Shown: positions 6,637-16,285 of the stretch, piece by piece
Position numbering within the stretch: the first letter of the stretch is position 1
Layout of the letters: the number at the start of each line of letters is the position of its first letter
NCBI GenBank assembly: GCA_030633305.1
Contig: DAOVTB010000020.1
Span: 1 to 35,675, forward strand
DNA from: Candidatus Muiribacteriota bacterium
GTDB lineage: Bacteria > Muiribacteriota > DAOVTB01
DNA: 35,675 nucleotides
Direction: 5' to 3'
Notes under the pieces: model-generated
What the model saw: only the letters and a program-made list of their open reading frames with translations
What the model was told of the DNA's origin: nothing
Databases searched by the model: none
Translations under genes and position numbers: made by a program

Positions 6637-7947
6637 ATGATTTCACCAGCACGTGTCCTTCTAATAACATTCATAGCAGGAATTTTACTTGGAACTGTAT
6701 TTCTGGCTTTGCCTCAAGCATCTACAACCGGTAAATCAATTGGCATATTAAATGCATTGTTCACATCTACAAGTGCCATCTGTGTAACAGGTCTTATTGT
6801 TATCGATACAGCTAAAGATTTCACCCTTTTCGGAAAGTTTTTGATCATACTTCTGATCCAGATTGGCGGACTTGGTATCATGACTTTTTCTACTGCTTTT
6901 TTCCTATTAATCAAAAAAAACCTTTCACTAAAAGAAAAATTGTATTTGAAAGAAGATACAAATAAACTTGAAATAGGAAATATTCGTGATTTTTTAAAAA
7001 CACTGATAGCTATGACGCTTGTTATTGAACTTCTCGGTGCGATGATCATGTTTCCAATATTTTATAAAGATTTCAAATTACTTACAGCGATAAAACACTC
7101 TGTTTTCCATTCTATAAGTGCATTCTGTAATGCCGGATTTTCCACTTTTTCTGATTCACTATGTCGATACAGCAACTCTGTTGTAATAAATTTTACTATA
7201 ATGGCTCTGATAATCCTTGGCGGGATTGGATTCATTGTTATCTCTGAAGTTATAAACTATAGAAAAAACAAAAGAATATCACTTCATACTAAACTAGTAC
7301 TGAAAATGACATTGTTTCTTATTGTTATTGGTACTGTTTTATTCTTTTGCTTTGAATATCTAAATAAACCAGTCCAACTTTCTTCTGTTGAAAAGATTCT
7401 CAACTCTCTTTTTCAATCAGTCACTACACGTACAGCAGGATTCAATACAATTGATTTTTCAAATTTAAGTAATGCTGCTATTTTTGTAATGATAATTCTG
7501 ATGTTTATAGGAGCATCCCCTGGTTCAACCGGTGGAGGAATTAAAACAACTACCATTACTCTGATAATATACTCAATTTTCAATGCTTTTAAAGGACATG
7601 ACAGTGTAAATATTGATCGAAAACATATTTCTTCTGAACTCGTTATGAAATCCTATATGTTGACATCTATTTATATCATAACAAGTATATTTTTCATCTT
7701 TTGTCTTCTTTATACTGATCATCTTCTAGGTTTTAGAGAAATCATCTTTGAAGTTATCAGTGCTATTGGTACAGTTGGACTGTCACTTGGGATAACTGCT
7801 AAGTTAAGTGATATAGGCAAGGTAATAATCATTCTGGCAATGTTTGTTGGTCGAGTCGGACCTTTGACACTGGTAAGCGGAATTAAATTCAGTGATGCAA
7901 AGAAAACAACATTGAAGTATCCTGAAGTAAAAATTTCAATCGGATAG
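6637..7947 (+). CDS. ktrB: KtrB/TrkH-family potassium uptake channel subunit
   Basis: This 436-aa integral membrane protein is close to KtrB length (TrkH is usually longer). It begins at the family's usual SPARVLLITF. All four pore-loop filters are visible: TSAICVTGL, SISAFCNAGFS, TTRTAGFNT and ISAIGTVGLS. The gating loop GASPGSTGGGIKTTT follows the third repeat. It moves K+ (with Na+ or H+) inward and normally needs a cytoplasmic KtrA/TrkA RCK subunit, which is not in this window. The start has only a weak ribosome site (AGGAAT) and follows a strong terminator by 21 nt, so its promoter is unclear. It converges with the gene at 7983. Confidence 0.92.
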   Translation: MISPARVLLITFIAGILLGTVFLALPQASTTGKSIGILNALFTSTSAICVTGLIVIDTAKDFTLFGKFLIILLIQIGGLGIMTFSTAFFLLIKKNLSLKEKLYLKEDTNKLEIGNIRDFLKTLIAMTLVIELLGAMIMFPIFYKDFKLLTAIKHSVFHSISAFCNAGFSTFSDSLCRYSNSVVINFTIMALIILGGIGFIVISEVINYRKNKRISLHTKLVLKMTLFLIVIGTVLFFCFEYLNKPVQLSSVEKILNSLFQSVTTRTAGFNTIDFSNLSNAAIFVMIILMFIGASPGSTGGGIKTTTITLIIYSIFNAFKGHDSVNIDRKHISSELVMKSYMLTSIYIITSIFFIFCLLYTDHLLGFREIIFEVISAIGTVGLSLGITAKLSDIGKVIIILAMFVGRVGPLTLVSGIKFSDAKKTTLKYPEVKISIG

Positions 7948-7985
7948 CCTGCTTCCGAATGAGCGAATCTTGAAATTTTCTTTTA
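7948..7985 (-). repeat. Dispersed repeat with core AATGAGCGAATCTTGA
   Basis: The core AATGAGCGAATCTTGA at 7958-7973 (plus orientation) recurs, inverted, at 16500-16515 and 23432-23447. The flanks are also similar: CCTG..TCC before it and A/T-rich TTTTCTTTT after it. Here it fills the whole space between two convergent genes and just enters the stop codon region of the gene ending at 7983. It has no terminator-type stem. Confidence 0.55.
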
Positions 7986-8861
7986 GATACTGGATAATAC
8001 TTTTAGTTGTTTAAAAGAACGTCCTATCACTTTTACTACATCAAAATGTGAAGATATGAAACTTTCCAAAGCTCCTAGCCAGTTTGGATTTTTAAGTATT
8101 GCTTCCTGATAGAAAGTCTTACTTGCAAGGTGATTTCCAGCTTTATAAAAAAGCGCTCCCATAAGTAAATAGGAGTTTGAAAAATCATCCCTGTTACACC
8201 GCTCGCCAAGCTTCATTGTTTTTTCAAAATTGATCTCAGCTGGACCAAATTCATTGCGTTCAAGGTAGTATGTACCATACATGTTGTACATGAAAGCACG
8301 GTAATCAGGGCTGAGATTCTTCATTGCTTTTGCTGTATCAAGAAGCGTTTTTGCATTTTCAAGATCATTTGCCCTGAAGAAAAGATAGGCCATATCTATA
8401 TATGCAGCTGGATTTTTCCGTTTTATCAGAATAGATATATAAAGATTCACAAATGCATCATTAAACCTTGCATTATTTATATCTTTTTCAGCCTGATCAA
8501 GATAATAGTTGTTTCCTTTAAGATAATTGTATTTCACCTTGACCATTTCAACGATATCACGGATTTCCATTTTTCCGATAGAAAGTGTTGCACTGAATTT
8601 TGAATGATCCGGTTTTACTTCGGTAATCTTTACTACAGTAATAAAATGTTTGTAATTATCATATGGCCTGTAAACAAGAAAATGGTTCCCAACTTCAACA
8701 CCATCAACATATCCTAGATTAATAAATCCTGATTTATTATCTGTTACTTTAGTTACCATTCCGGTAGAATCCTCTGAAAAAAAATAAAACCCCGTCAAAA
8801 ATGGTATTAAAACTATGCTTATAACAATAATTATAGATTGGAATCTATTTGGCTTCTTCAT
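7983..8861 (-). CDS. Membrane-anchored TPR protein
   Basis: I chose the ATG at 8861 because it has GGAG upstream and begins MKKPNRF, directly before a single membrane anchor (IIIVISIVLIPFLTGFYFF). A longer open frame upstream would lie inside the HEAT gene. The resulting protein is about 292 aa. After the anchor, GMVTKVTDNKSGFINLGYVD and GVEVGNHFLVYRPYD form a small beta-domain like the SH3-like 'INLG...GV..G..F.VY' modules in FlgT-like envelope proteins. Residues about 110-270 are TPR repeats (AAYIDMAYLFFRANDLENAK, YMYGTYYLERNEFGPAEINFE, YKAGNHLASKTFYQEAILKNP). It is the last gene of the protease/PorV/HEAT operon and overlaps the HEAT gene by 17 nt. Role: probably a periplasmic scaffold. Confidence 0.75.
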   Translation of the reverse strand: MKKPNRFQSIIIVISIVLIPFLTGFYFFSEDSTGMVTKVTDNKSGFINLGYVDGVEVGNHFLVYRPYDNYKHFITVVKITEVKPDHSKFSATLSIGKMEIRDIVEMVKVKYNYLKGNNYYLDQAEKDINNARFNDAFVNLYISILIKRKNPAAYIDMAYLFFRANDLENAKTLLDTAKAMKNLSPDYRAFMYNMYGTYYLERNEFGPAEINFEKTMKLGERCNRDDFSNSYLLMGALFYKAGNHLASKTFYQEAILKNPNWLGALESFISSHFDVVKVIGRSFKQLKVLSSI

Positions 8862-10959
8862 TTTTTTTCTCCTGAAATCTCCTGTATTTAACTTCTTTTT
8901 TAAATTGTGCCTTAATTTCGTTTTTCTTGTATTTACCTGCATCCCCAATCATAGCTTTGGAAGTATTAAAAACTGCAGACAGAGAATAAAGTTTAACCAT
9001 ATCACGCAGATCAGCAAGTCCCATAAAAAATGCTTTTCCTATTAACATTATCAGATACTTTTCTTCCATCTTATCAATATCGTTTTTACTGATTCCTGAC
9101 AGAGCATCCAAGGCTTCCTGCGGTGTAAGATCGTTTTTAGACAATTTTTCTATAATTGTATTCATGCCTTTTTCATTATCCATATATTTTAAAAATGAGA
9201 AAGTTGGACCATCACCGTCATCAATTTTCTTATTTTCAATTTCTATAAGTTCTACAAGAGCCTTTAGCGATTCATTTCCCTCAACCTCTCCAAGGTCTAC
9301 AGAAACATCACTGACATCATGCCCCAATATTTTAAGAATATTATCCAGATTTGAGCTTTCTGCAAGTCGAGCCAGAAAGGGTTTTCCCTCAAGTTCCTCG
9401 AAAAGCGTGATGATCTTTTTTCTATCAACATCTTCATTGTCATTAAGATATGCTAATAACGCTGTCAATATTTCCTTTTTAGATGCAATATCAAGGTCAA
9501 TATATCTTTCAGTAATAAAATTTCTGAAGTTCTCATAACTTGTCTCCATCATAAAATCACTTACTATTTCAGTCATTGAAGAACCAATTCCGTGAATAAT
9601 TTTTGCTATCCAGAATTTTTTTTCATTGCTCTTCGTAAAAAATGCTCGTAATAGTGAAGAATGACACCATGTACCAAATTTCGACACAGCTTCATGCGAA
9701 TTATTCCTTACAATCCATTCTGGATCTTCCAGACAATTTAGAAGAATTTTCAAACTCTCAGGATTATGAGCATCTTTAAGAGCCTCTATCATTTTAAGTT
9801 TTTCACGTTTTGATCCATTTTTAACAATTATCTGAAATTTACTATATTCGCCTCCAGCAACTCGAGCATAAGCCTTAATTGCCCAGAACCTTACATTCTC
9901 ATCACTGCTTTCAAGTGCATCTTCCATTTCTTCTTTTGCAATAGCACCAAGTCTTATAATTCCTTCACAAGCAGTTTTCTGAATAACTGTTGATCTGTCA
10001 TTAAATGATTCTATCAAGGGATAAATAGCATCTTCTGTTTCGACATCCCCAAGAGCAGTTACAGCATAAAATCTTATATCCTCACTTGGATTTTTTAGAA
10101 GATTCACAAGTATTGGAATTGATTTTTCTTTCATTATTCGCGCTATCAATTTAAGAACCCAATATTTCAAATCAGTACTTCCTTTCTTAAAAAGTACATT
10201 CAGGGGCTTAACGGCCATGTTACCAAATTTTTCGACAATTACATCTGAAGCTTGATTTCTTAAAATCCATGACTTACTTAAAAGAAGCTTCAATAAAAAT
10301 GCTAGAGCCTGCTGGCTTTTTGTTTCACCAAGAGCAATTATAATATCGTTTTTTATACGACATGATGTTGCTTTTTGATAATTTAATATAAGAGTTTTTA
10401 TAGATTTCTCTTTAAGGATTCTCGCTAATGCTCGAATTGACCAGCAGAATGTATTTCCACCTTTAGGAAGTACTTTCTGGAGGTGCGGTACTGCACTGTT
10501 TCCATAAGTTACAACTGCTTCAAAAGCTTCGTTTCTAATTTCAAGATCTTTATCATTAAAAAGATGTATAAAAATTTCAATGCTTTCTGCATCCTGAATC
10601 TGACCAAGAGCCCTGACTAGAAACTGTCTATTCGGAAAATTCAGATCCCTTTTCAATTTCATAGATATGGATTCAGATGCCTTTTGTCCAAGTTTTGAAA
10701 GAGTTTGAATCGACCAATATGAAATATCCTTGTTTTCATCATCCATACCTTTTACAATATAGGCAATTACTTTATCACCAAATTTATTGATGATCTTGTC
10801 TGATGCATATTTCCTTATGAACCAGTCTGAATTTCTGAAAGCTTCTATAAGCAAAAGAATATTTTTAGCTGATAGCGTATCCGAAAGCTGATCGATCAGA
10901 TCGATACGCTCTTTTTTAGTTCCTTCGTTAAGAGTTTTCTTCATGGATTCATTACCCAT
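8845..10959 (-). CDS. HEAT-repeat protein (704 aa)
   Basis: No signal peptide or membrane segment is seen, so this is probably cytoplasmic. Residues about 15-430 are some twelve HEAT repeats of about 31-33 aa, with recurring motifs such as DWFIRKYASDKIINKFG, SWILRNQASDVIVEKFG, DIRFYAVTALGDVETEDAI and EWIVRNNSHEAVSKFG. The C-terminal 270 residues are helical and unassigned. Close family members known to me are scaffolds or phycobilin-lyase-like proteins; no active site is visible here. It starts 1 nt after the PorV stop codon and overlaps the following TPR gene, so it is strictly co-transcribed. An ATG at 10944 is an alternative start. A cytoplasmic scaffold inside an envelope operon is unusual. 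Confidence 0.8.
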   Translation of the reverse strand: MGNESMKKTLNEGTKKERIDLIDQLSDTLSAKNILLLIEAFRNSDWFIRKYASDKIINKFGDKVIAYIVKGMDDENKDISYWSIQTLSKLGQKASESISMKLKRDLNFPNRQFLVRALGQIQDAESIEIFIHLFNDKDLEIRNEAFEAVVTYGNSAVPHLQKVLPKGGNTFCWSIRALARILKEKSIKTLILNYQKATSCRIKNDIIIALGETKSQQALAFLLKLLLSKSWILRNQASDVIVEKFGNMAVKPLNVLFKKGSTDLKYWVLKLIARIMKEKSIPILVNLLKNPSEDIRFYAVTALGDVETEDAIYPLIESFNDRSTVIQKTACEGIIRLGAIAKEEMEDALESSDENVRFWAIKAYARVAGGEYSKFQIIVKNGSKREKLKMIEALKDAHNPESLKILLNCLEDPEWIVRNNSHEAVSKFGTWCHSSLLRAFFTKSNEKKFWIAKIIHGIGSSMTEIVSDFMMETSYENFRNFITERYIDLDIASKKEILTALLAYLNDNEDVDRKKIITLFEELEGKPFLARLAESSNLDNILKILGHDVSDVSVDLGEVEGNESLKALVELIEIENKKIDDGDGPTFSFLKYMDNEKGMNTIIEKLSKNDLTPQEALDALSGISKNDIDKMEEKYLIMLIGKAFFMGLADLRDMVKLYSLSAVFNTSKAMIGDAGKYKKNEIKAQFKKEVKYRRFQEKKNEEAK

Positions 10960-10960
10960 T

Positions 10961-12232
10961 CTATTTTACAATGACCTCTGCATATTTTGCATAGTTATTT
11001 TTTGGATCAAGTTTCAGTCCATGCTTTAAATATTTTTTTGCTGTATTCTGTTCTTTCTTCATGACATATGCAATTCCAATTTTATAGAAAGCATCCGCAA
11101 AGTTTGGATCAATTTTTATAACATTTTTTAACACTGAAATGGCATCATCATATTTTTTGTTGATCAATAATTCATTACCCTGATCATAAAGCTTGATAAC
11201 CTCTTTAGGATCAACTTTAACTATTACTTTTTCCTTGGCCTTCCGAATTCTCTTTCTAGACTTCTTTGGCTTTGCAACAGGCTTATCATATTCATCCTCA
11301 AGAGCATCCGGAGTAATTGACTGTGCGTATTTTGTTTTCTTATAAGTTGAACCAAACTGGAAAGAAGCTGAAATCCTGTGTGTATCTCCAAGTTCCGAAT
11401 CACTCCAAGCATAATCCATGTTCCAGTTATCAAATATAAGACCAACTCCTGCAGTGAAATCACCATCATTACTTCCGGTTCTTACTGCAAAATTATCTTT
11501 AATTGTTCCTTCTACACCAAAATTCAATTTGGTATCAAGATCATTCGTTTTATCAACATCAAACGCAAACATCAGGTTTTCATAAGCTTTATAGGAAATA
11601 CCCAGTGCAATGTTGAATGGAATCTCATCACTTCTTGCTGAAGCAGTATCCCATTTCATCTTTGTTCCAATATTTCTCAACGTTGCTCCAACATCGATTC
11701 TCTCATTTACATGTGCTAAAAATCCAATGTCTGCTCCCCATGAAGTTGCAGAATTTCCAAGAATATCATGACTAAGGTATTTAATATTTGCACCTAATTT
11801 ATATTTATCACCAAGTGGCGCAGCATATGTAAAAATATAAGCATTTTCAGTATCATCAAAAAATCCAATCCTGTTTCCAACAGCATCATATCTTTCTATT
11901 TTATCAACGCCAGCACTTATCCAGCTCACTCCCCAGCTTCCAAATGACATTGGCGAAACAAACCCCGTATAGTCATAACTTCTATCAAGAGTCAGTACCG
12001 CATGCATCGAAGCAACACTTTTCCTGTCTATCCTGGCAGCTCCAGCGGGATTCCAGTGTACAGCAGTGGGATCATCAGCAATCGAAGTAAAAGCACTACC
12101 CATTGCTATAGCTCTTGCACCAGTTCCCATTCTTAGATACGCTCCAGCACTTCCAGCCTGACCCGTAGCTCCAAACATAATGTTATAAACACTTAAACAA
12201 AAAATCAGAGTAAAGATTATCTTTCTTTTCAT
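10961..12232 (-). CDS. PorV/PorQ-type outer-membrane barrel with TPR tail
   Basis: This 423-aa protein has a signal peptide followed by the PorV/PorQ signature: GSAGAYLRMGTGARAIAMGS, then AFTSIADDPTAVHWNPAGAA. Alternating barrel strands run to about residue 300 (YDYTGFVSPMSFGSWGVSWI, INYLSHD-type strands, FAVRTGSNDGDFTAGVGLIF). PorV family barrels sit in the outer membrane and in type IX secretion carry cargo to the attachment complex. A lysine/arginine-rich linker (KPKKSRKRIRKAKEK) then leads to C-terminal TPRs (NVIKIDPNFADAFYKIGIAY, KYLKHGLKLDPKN). This barrel-TPR fusion is not usual for PorV. The ribosome site is CTGGAGG. It lies 15 nt downstream of the metalloprotease gene and 1 nt before the HEAT gene. 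Confidence 0.85.
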   Translation of the reverse strand: MKRKIIFTLIFCLSVYNIMFGATGQAGSAGAYLRMGTGARAIAMGSAFTSIADDPTAVHWNPAGAARIDRKSVASMHAVLTLDRSYDYTGFVSPMSFGSWGVSWISAGVDKIERYDAVGNRIGFFDDTENAYIFTYAAPLGDKYKLGANIKYLSHDILGNSATSWGADIGFLAHVNERIDVGATLRNIGTKMKWDTASARSDEIPFNIALGISYKAYENLMFAFDVDKTNDLDTKLNFGVEGTIKDNFAVRTGSNDGDFTAGVGLIFDNWNMDYAWSDSELGDTHRISASFQFGSTYKKTKYAQSITPDALEDEYDKPVAKPKKSRKRIRKAKEKVIVKVDPKEVIKLYDQGNELLINKKYDDAISVLKNVIKIDPNFADAFYKIGIAYVMKKEQNTAKKYLKHGLKLDPKNNYAKYAEVIVK

Positions 12233-12247
12233 AATTCCTCCAGGAAT

Positions 12248-15200
12248 TTATTTTAATATCACTAGTTTTTTATATAATGTTTCAGAAATCGTTTCTGAAC
12301 TATCTTCATTTCTACCTGTTATCTTCGCGAAATAGACCCCATTGGCAATCAAATCACCAACATCATTTTTTCCATCCCATAATTCTGTGTTAACTCCTTT
12401 ATTTCTTAATGCTTCAGACATAACAATTGAAACCAGTCTCCCGTTTACATCATAAAGTCTCATGGTTATAATTGAATCACTGGCTAATTTATATCTTATC
12501 TTCATTGATTCTTTTAATGGATTAAACGGATTGGGGTAGCCATAAAACTCAGCTGGATCCATATGGAATCGATCCTTCTTGGTAAAGCTGATTTTGTTAA
12601 TCACTACAGGTGTCCCAACTTTATCTCTACAATAAAAATACCATTCCACAGTTCCCTTAGTCAGACCAACTGGACTGCTTACACTAACTATTCCAGTAGC
12701 TTCAGAAAAATCTGATGATGATACTTCATAACTAATTCCATTAATTACAAGTGATATGGAATCAGGATCTATCGAAGTTGAGTCATCTTTCAGAATCGCA
12801 GTAAATACAGGTCTTTCTGTATGAACTACAGCTCCATCTTCAGGAGATTCTTCCTCTATGTAAGGAGCATCAACTGAAATATTCATCTTCCATTTCACTT
12901 CTGGATTTGCCTTTACTCTCATAAGATAAACTTCTTCATTAAGAGGAGACAGGAACTGATATACAAACACATTCTTATTCAACGTAACCAGTTCATTTTT
13001 CAACGTTGATTTTCCATATTTATCAGATGTAATATCAAATTCAATATTGTAAGCAGCATCAGCATTCCCTGAAAATGGTATATTCAGTAATGGTTTAGTC
13101 TCAGTAATATAGTCATTTTCAAAAGGTGATGGTTTAATTCCAGCAAGATTGATAAAAACAGTATTAGAAAAATTACTTAATGCATTTTCAAATACCGTAA
13201 AATTTAATAAACCATTCGGTAGTGCAGATTTGTTTTTATCCTGTTCATGTATTAAAATCGGATACGATGCAGATGTAGCCAAAGAAATTGTCGCAGTATA
13301 AATACCATCTCCGGACTTCACATCATCATTGTTTCCACTATCATTAAAAGATATATCTGAAACCGCACCTGTAGCCGGATCAATATATGATGCAACAATT
13401 GTTTGAAAAGTAAAAGCATCCTTGGTTCCAAAATATTTCAGAAATAATGCTGATGAATCTCCTGAGATCACTGTATTTTTTTCCATAAATGTAGCTATGT
13501 TACTATCCGTATACTGCGCTTCAGCAACAACTCCAAATTGATTAACTCCATTTCCATTTTTTTCAACATGTATTCTCCAAATCCCGGATGTAATACTGTC
13601 ACTGATCTGAAAAATATAGTACGAACTATCTGTTGTTCTTACTGTGAGTTCAGGATATCCTGAAAGTTCCTCATAGACTTTTCCCTCTGGCGAAGTCACT
13701 TTCATTGCAAACTTGCCTCCAGCATAATCAGCAAGATAAAATCTCAGAAGATTACAGTTTGCTTCAATTTCTACTTCATATTCAACTTCTCCACCATTAT
13801 TAAGACCATCATACTGAGTAATCTCCGAAGTAGAAAATCTGAGAAATGCTGACAGAGAAAAAGCTGAAAGATATAGGGAATCTTCACCTGCATATCTGTA
13901 TAATCCACCAGTACTGATAGCAAGATTTTTTAATTCAGTCCAGGCCGCTGCACTACTTGCTGCAAGTAGACCTGTAGAGTCAAATATTGTATTTATACCT
14001 ATTTCATCATCAATTATCTGTGCAAGTGTCGCAAGATAAGACGTATCATCGCTGACACCAGAACCAATCATAATGATCTGCCTGTTAACAGAGTTTATTG
14101 TTTTACAAATATCATGTGCTTTACTCAGGCCAACTTTGAAATTTCTCTCTGGGTTAATACTCAATACCATAGTATCAACGATTGTCTTCATGTTATCTCT
14201 ATTAGCAGCTATTTTTGTCAATGGAAGCAGCTCAACTGCTATATCTTTTTCAAAAGTTACAATTGAAAATTCATCACTTTCGTTAGCTGAATCAATAAAT
14301 ACTTTCAAAGTACGCTTTAAAAGATTCAGTTTTGAAGGAGACTCAACAGTTTTAGCTATATCAATCAGAAAAACAATAGAACTGTCAAGAATTCCACCAC
14401 TTGGAATAAATGATGTTATCGCAGTTGGCTTTTGTATTGCTGTATCATCGCTCCATCCAGTAGTTGGATAATCTTCATGCATTGCTGTATCATATAAATA
14501 TCCATTTGGAGTCTGACTGATTGCACGCCAGTAGTATTTTCTTCCAGTAGATAATCCACTGAGAGTCACTTTCTCAGTTGTTATATTAGTTATTTTTGTA
14601 ACATCCAGTGTAAAATCACGATAGAGACTATACTGTATCTCTACACTTGCACCATTTGGAACAGTAAATTCCAGTTCTGGATGAATTGTTGTTACAGCAC
14701 TGTTATATGCAGGACTCAGTGGAATTACAATTCCATGCGCCCTGAAAATATCTGCAATTGCATCAAGATCATTACCGTCAAGAGATTGCCAGCCGACCCA
14801 GAATTCAACAAGCGACCATACGTTATCATGATCATCGTTTGATGTATTTGGGTCAAAGTTTTTCAATACACTTACAATTCTTCCAAATGAGACACTTACT
14901 GCATCAGAATCATCAGCATCATTATTTGCATCATACATATCAAGCAATGTTGCCGCAACCACTCTTTCAATAATAGGACTCTTTATGTTACCTATTGATT
15001 CAAATTCGTATACATTTTCTGATGTATCATTTGTATCTTTATAAGAAGTAGTTCCCAGTACTCCCAGTGCATAAAAATGTGCCCATCCTTCACTCCAGGC
15101 CATATTCGCAGCAATTGCATTATTACTAAGAGTTGGTTCATTCATTGAATGAGCTCCGTATGCTCCAGGAAAAGTTGCATCAGTAGCAAAATTATCATAA

Positions 15201-16285
15201 ACAAAATGTCCAAACTCATGTGCTACTATTCCGTCATCCCATTCATCCGGGTCATCAGCATATCCTTCAATCCTTAAAATACTGTTTTCATAATGAGAGA
15301 CATCTCCATCAAGATATCCAACAGCCCAGTAGACTGTCAGATTTGAAGTCTTAGTACCAGAAGCATCAAAATAGAATTTCGCAGATTTTGCTGAAACTGA
15401 AAATACATTCAAGGCGGCAGCATTCTCATATTCATAGCTACCGACAGCGGCAGTCCCATCCACCTGTATGGTTCCAAAATCTTTTACAGTAACACCTTCA
15501 CATATATCATTCTGTGTCGCAAGAGTATAATTATAATTTATAACGCCTTCTGGAATATACAAATTCACATTATCAGCATTAGTCGTATTAAATTCCAGGA
15601 TAAGATCAACTCCTGTTCCACCTTCACTTGGATCTGCATTAGTAATTTGAAACTCAAAATAACCGTTAATATCTGTTTTTACTTCTGCTGGAATTGTAAC
15701 AAGTTCGACTTTACTGCCGACACCCATATCTTCATCATATGCTTTTACAATACTGTCAAAAACAGTGCTTACATCGCCATCTTTTCTAAGTACCTTTAAG
15801 AAGCCTTTAATAGTTACTACATCACCGACTGCATATTGCATTCGTGGATATATTTTTCTACTTAGTGGTAAAGACTTCCTGCGATAAGACATTACACTGG
15901 ATTTAGGTCTTGTTTTTACTGCACTTCCACCACTAATAAAGAAAACTCTGTCTTTACAGCTTGTATTTCCATTATTTTCTCTACAAATCGTAAACACTAT
16001 TCTTTCAAGCTCTGAATAATTCTGCCTGACTTGATATTCACCGTTAATATTATCGCTTGCATTATGGAATTTACTGAATAAAGTTCCTTCATGTTTCTGA
16101 CCATTTTTTAGGAATTCAGTAACTTTTAAACCATACAATCCTTTTCTGGATGGTGTTATATCATATGAAAATATACCTGCAGATTTTTCAGTAACTGCAA
16201 AATCTGCTGGAAATTTTATTTTTGCTGCAAAACTACTAGTTACAATCAGTAATAAAACAGCTGCAATGAGTAAAGTTTTCTTCAT
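12248..16285 (-). CDS. Giant secreted metalloprotease with vWA-like and FlgD-like domains
   Basis: This 1345-aa protein has a signal peptide (to about residue 20). A zinc-protease motif HEFGH lies at 356-360 inside DDGIVAHEFGHFVYDNF, and SEGWAHF at 398-404 supplies the likely third ligand (E399), a gluzincin arrangement. A FnIII-like domain follows (about 525-615; YSLYRDFT, LSTGRKYYWRA). Then comes a von Willebrand A-like domain (about 635-790), whose MIDAS DxSxS is degenerate (FLIDIAKTV). Later Ig-like regions lead to a C-terminal FlgD-like domain (FYGYPNPFNP to YFAKITG, about 1250-1345), typical of surface-sorted proteins. Domain order recalls CLCA proteins, but that is analogy only. It is the first gene of the operon with PorV, suggesting surface export. 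Intact: no frameshift. Confidence 0.85.
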   Translation of the reverse strand: MKKTLLIAAVLLLIVTSSFAAKIKFPADFAVTEKSAGIFSYDITPSRKGLYGLKVTEFLKNGQKHEGTLFSKFHNASDNINGEYQVRQNYSELERIVFTICRENNGNTSCKDRVFFISGGSAVKTRPKSSVMSYRRKSLPLSRKIYPRMQYAVGDVVTIKGFLKVLRKDGDVSTVFDSIVKAYDEDMGVGSKVELVTIPAEVKTDINGYFEFQITNADPSEGGTGVDLILEFNTTNADNVNLYIPEGVINYNYTLATQNDICEGVTVKDFGTIQVDGTAAVGSYEYENAAALNVFSVSAKSAKFYFDASGTKTSNLTVYWAVGYLDGDVSHYENSILRIEGYADDPDEWDDGIVAHEFGHFVYDNFATDATFPGAYGAHSMNEPTLSNNAIAANMAWSEGWAHFYALGVLGTTSYKDTNDTSENVYEFESIGNIKSPIIERVVAATLLDMYDANNDADDSDAVSVSFGRIVSVLKNFDPNTSNDDHDNVWSLVEFWVGWQSLDGNDLDAIADIFRAHGIVIPLSPAYNSAVTTIHPELEFTVPNGASVEIQYSLYRDFTLDVTKITNITTEKVTLSGLSTGRKYYWRAISQTPNGYLYDTAMHEDYPTTGWSDDTAIQKPTAITSFIPSGGILDSSIVFLIDIAKTVESPSKLNLLKRTLKVFIDSANESDEFSIVTFEKDIAVELLPLTKIAANRDNMKTIVDTMVLSINPERNFKVGLSKAHDICKTINSVNRQIIMIGSGVSDDTSYLATLAQIIDDEIGINTIFDSTGLLAASSAAAWTELKNLAISTGGLYRYAGEDSLYLSAFSLSAFLRFSTSEITQYDGLNNGGEVEYEVEIEANCNLLRFYLADYAGGKFAMKVTSPEGKVYEELSGYPELTVRTTDSSYYIFQISDSITSGIWRIHVEKNGNGVNQFGVVAEAQYTDSNIATFMEKNTVISGDSSALFLKYFGTKDAFTFQTIVASYIDPATGAVSDISFNDSGNNDDVKSGDGIYTATISLATSASYPILIHEQDKNKSALPNGLLNFTVFENALSNFSNTVFINLAGIKPSPFENDYITETKPLLNIPFSGNADAAYNIEFDITSDKYGKSTLKNELVTLNKNVFVYQFLSPLNEEVYLMRVKANPEVKWKMNISVDAPYIEEESPEDGAVVHTERPVFTAILKDDSTSIDPDSISLVINGISYEVSSSDFSEATGIVSVSSPVGLTKGTVEWYFYCRDKVGTPVVINKISFTKKDRFHMDPAEFYGYPNPFNPLKESMKIRYKLASDSIITMRLYDVNGRLVSIVMSEALRNKGVNTELWDGKNDVGDLIANGVYFAKITGRNEDSSETISETLYKKLVILK

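Noticed and set aside
9164-9538. Serine-rich frame opposite the HEAT gene
   Set aside because: Antisense shadow of a clear gene, with no ribosome site.
14073-14973. Open frames opposite the metalloprotease
   Set aside because: Shadow frames; codon pattern and features belong to the protease.
7983-16285. A complete type IX secretion system
   Set aside because: Only a PorV-family barrel and a FlgD-like C-terminal domain are present. No core translocon gene (SprA, PorK-N) is in the window.
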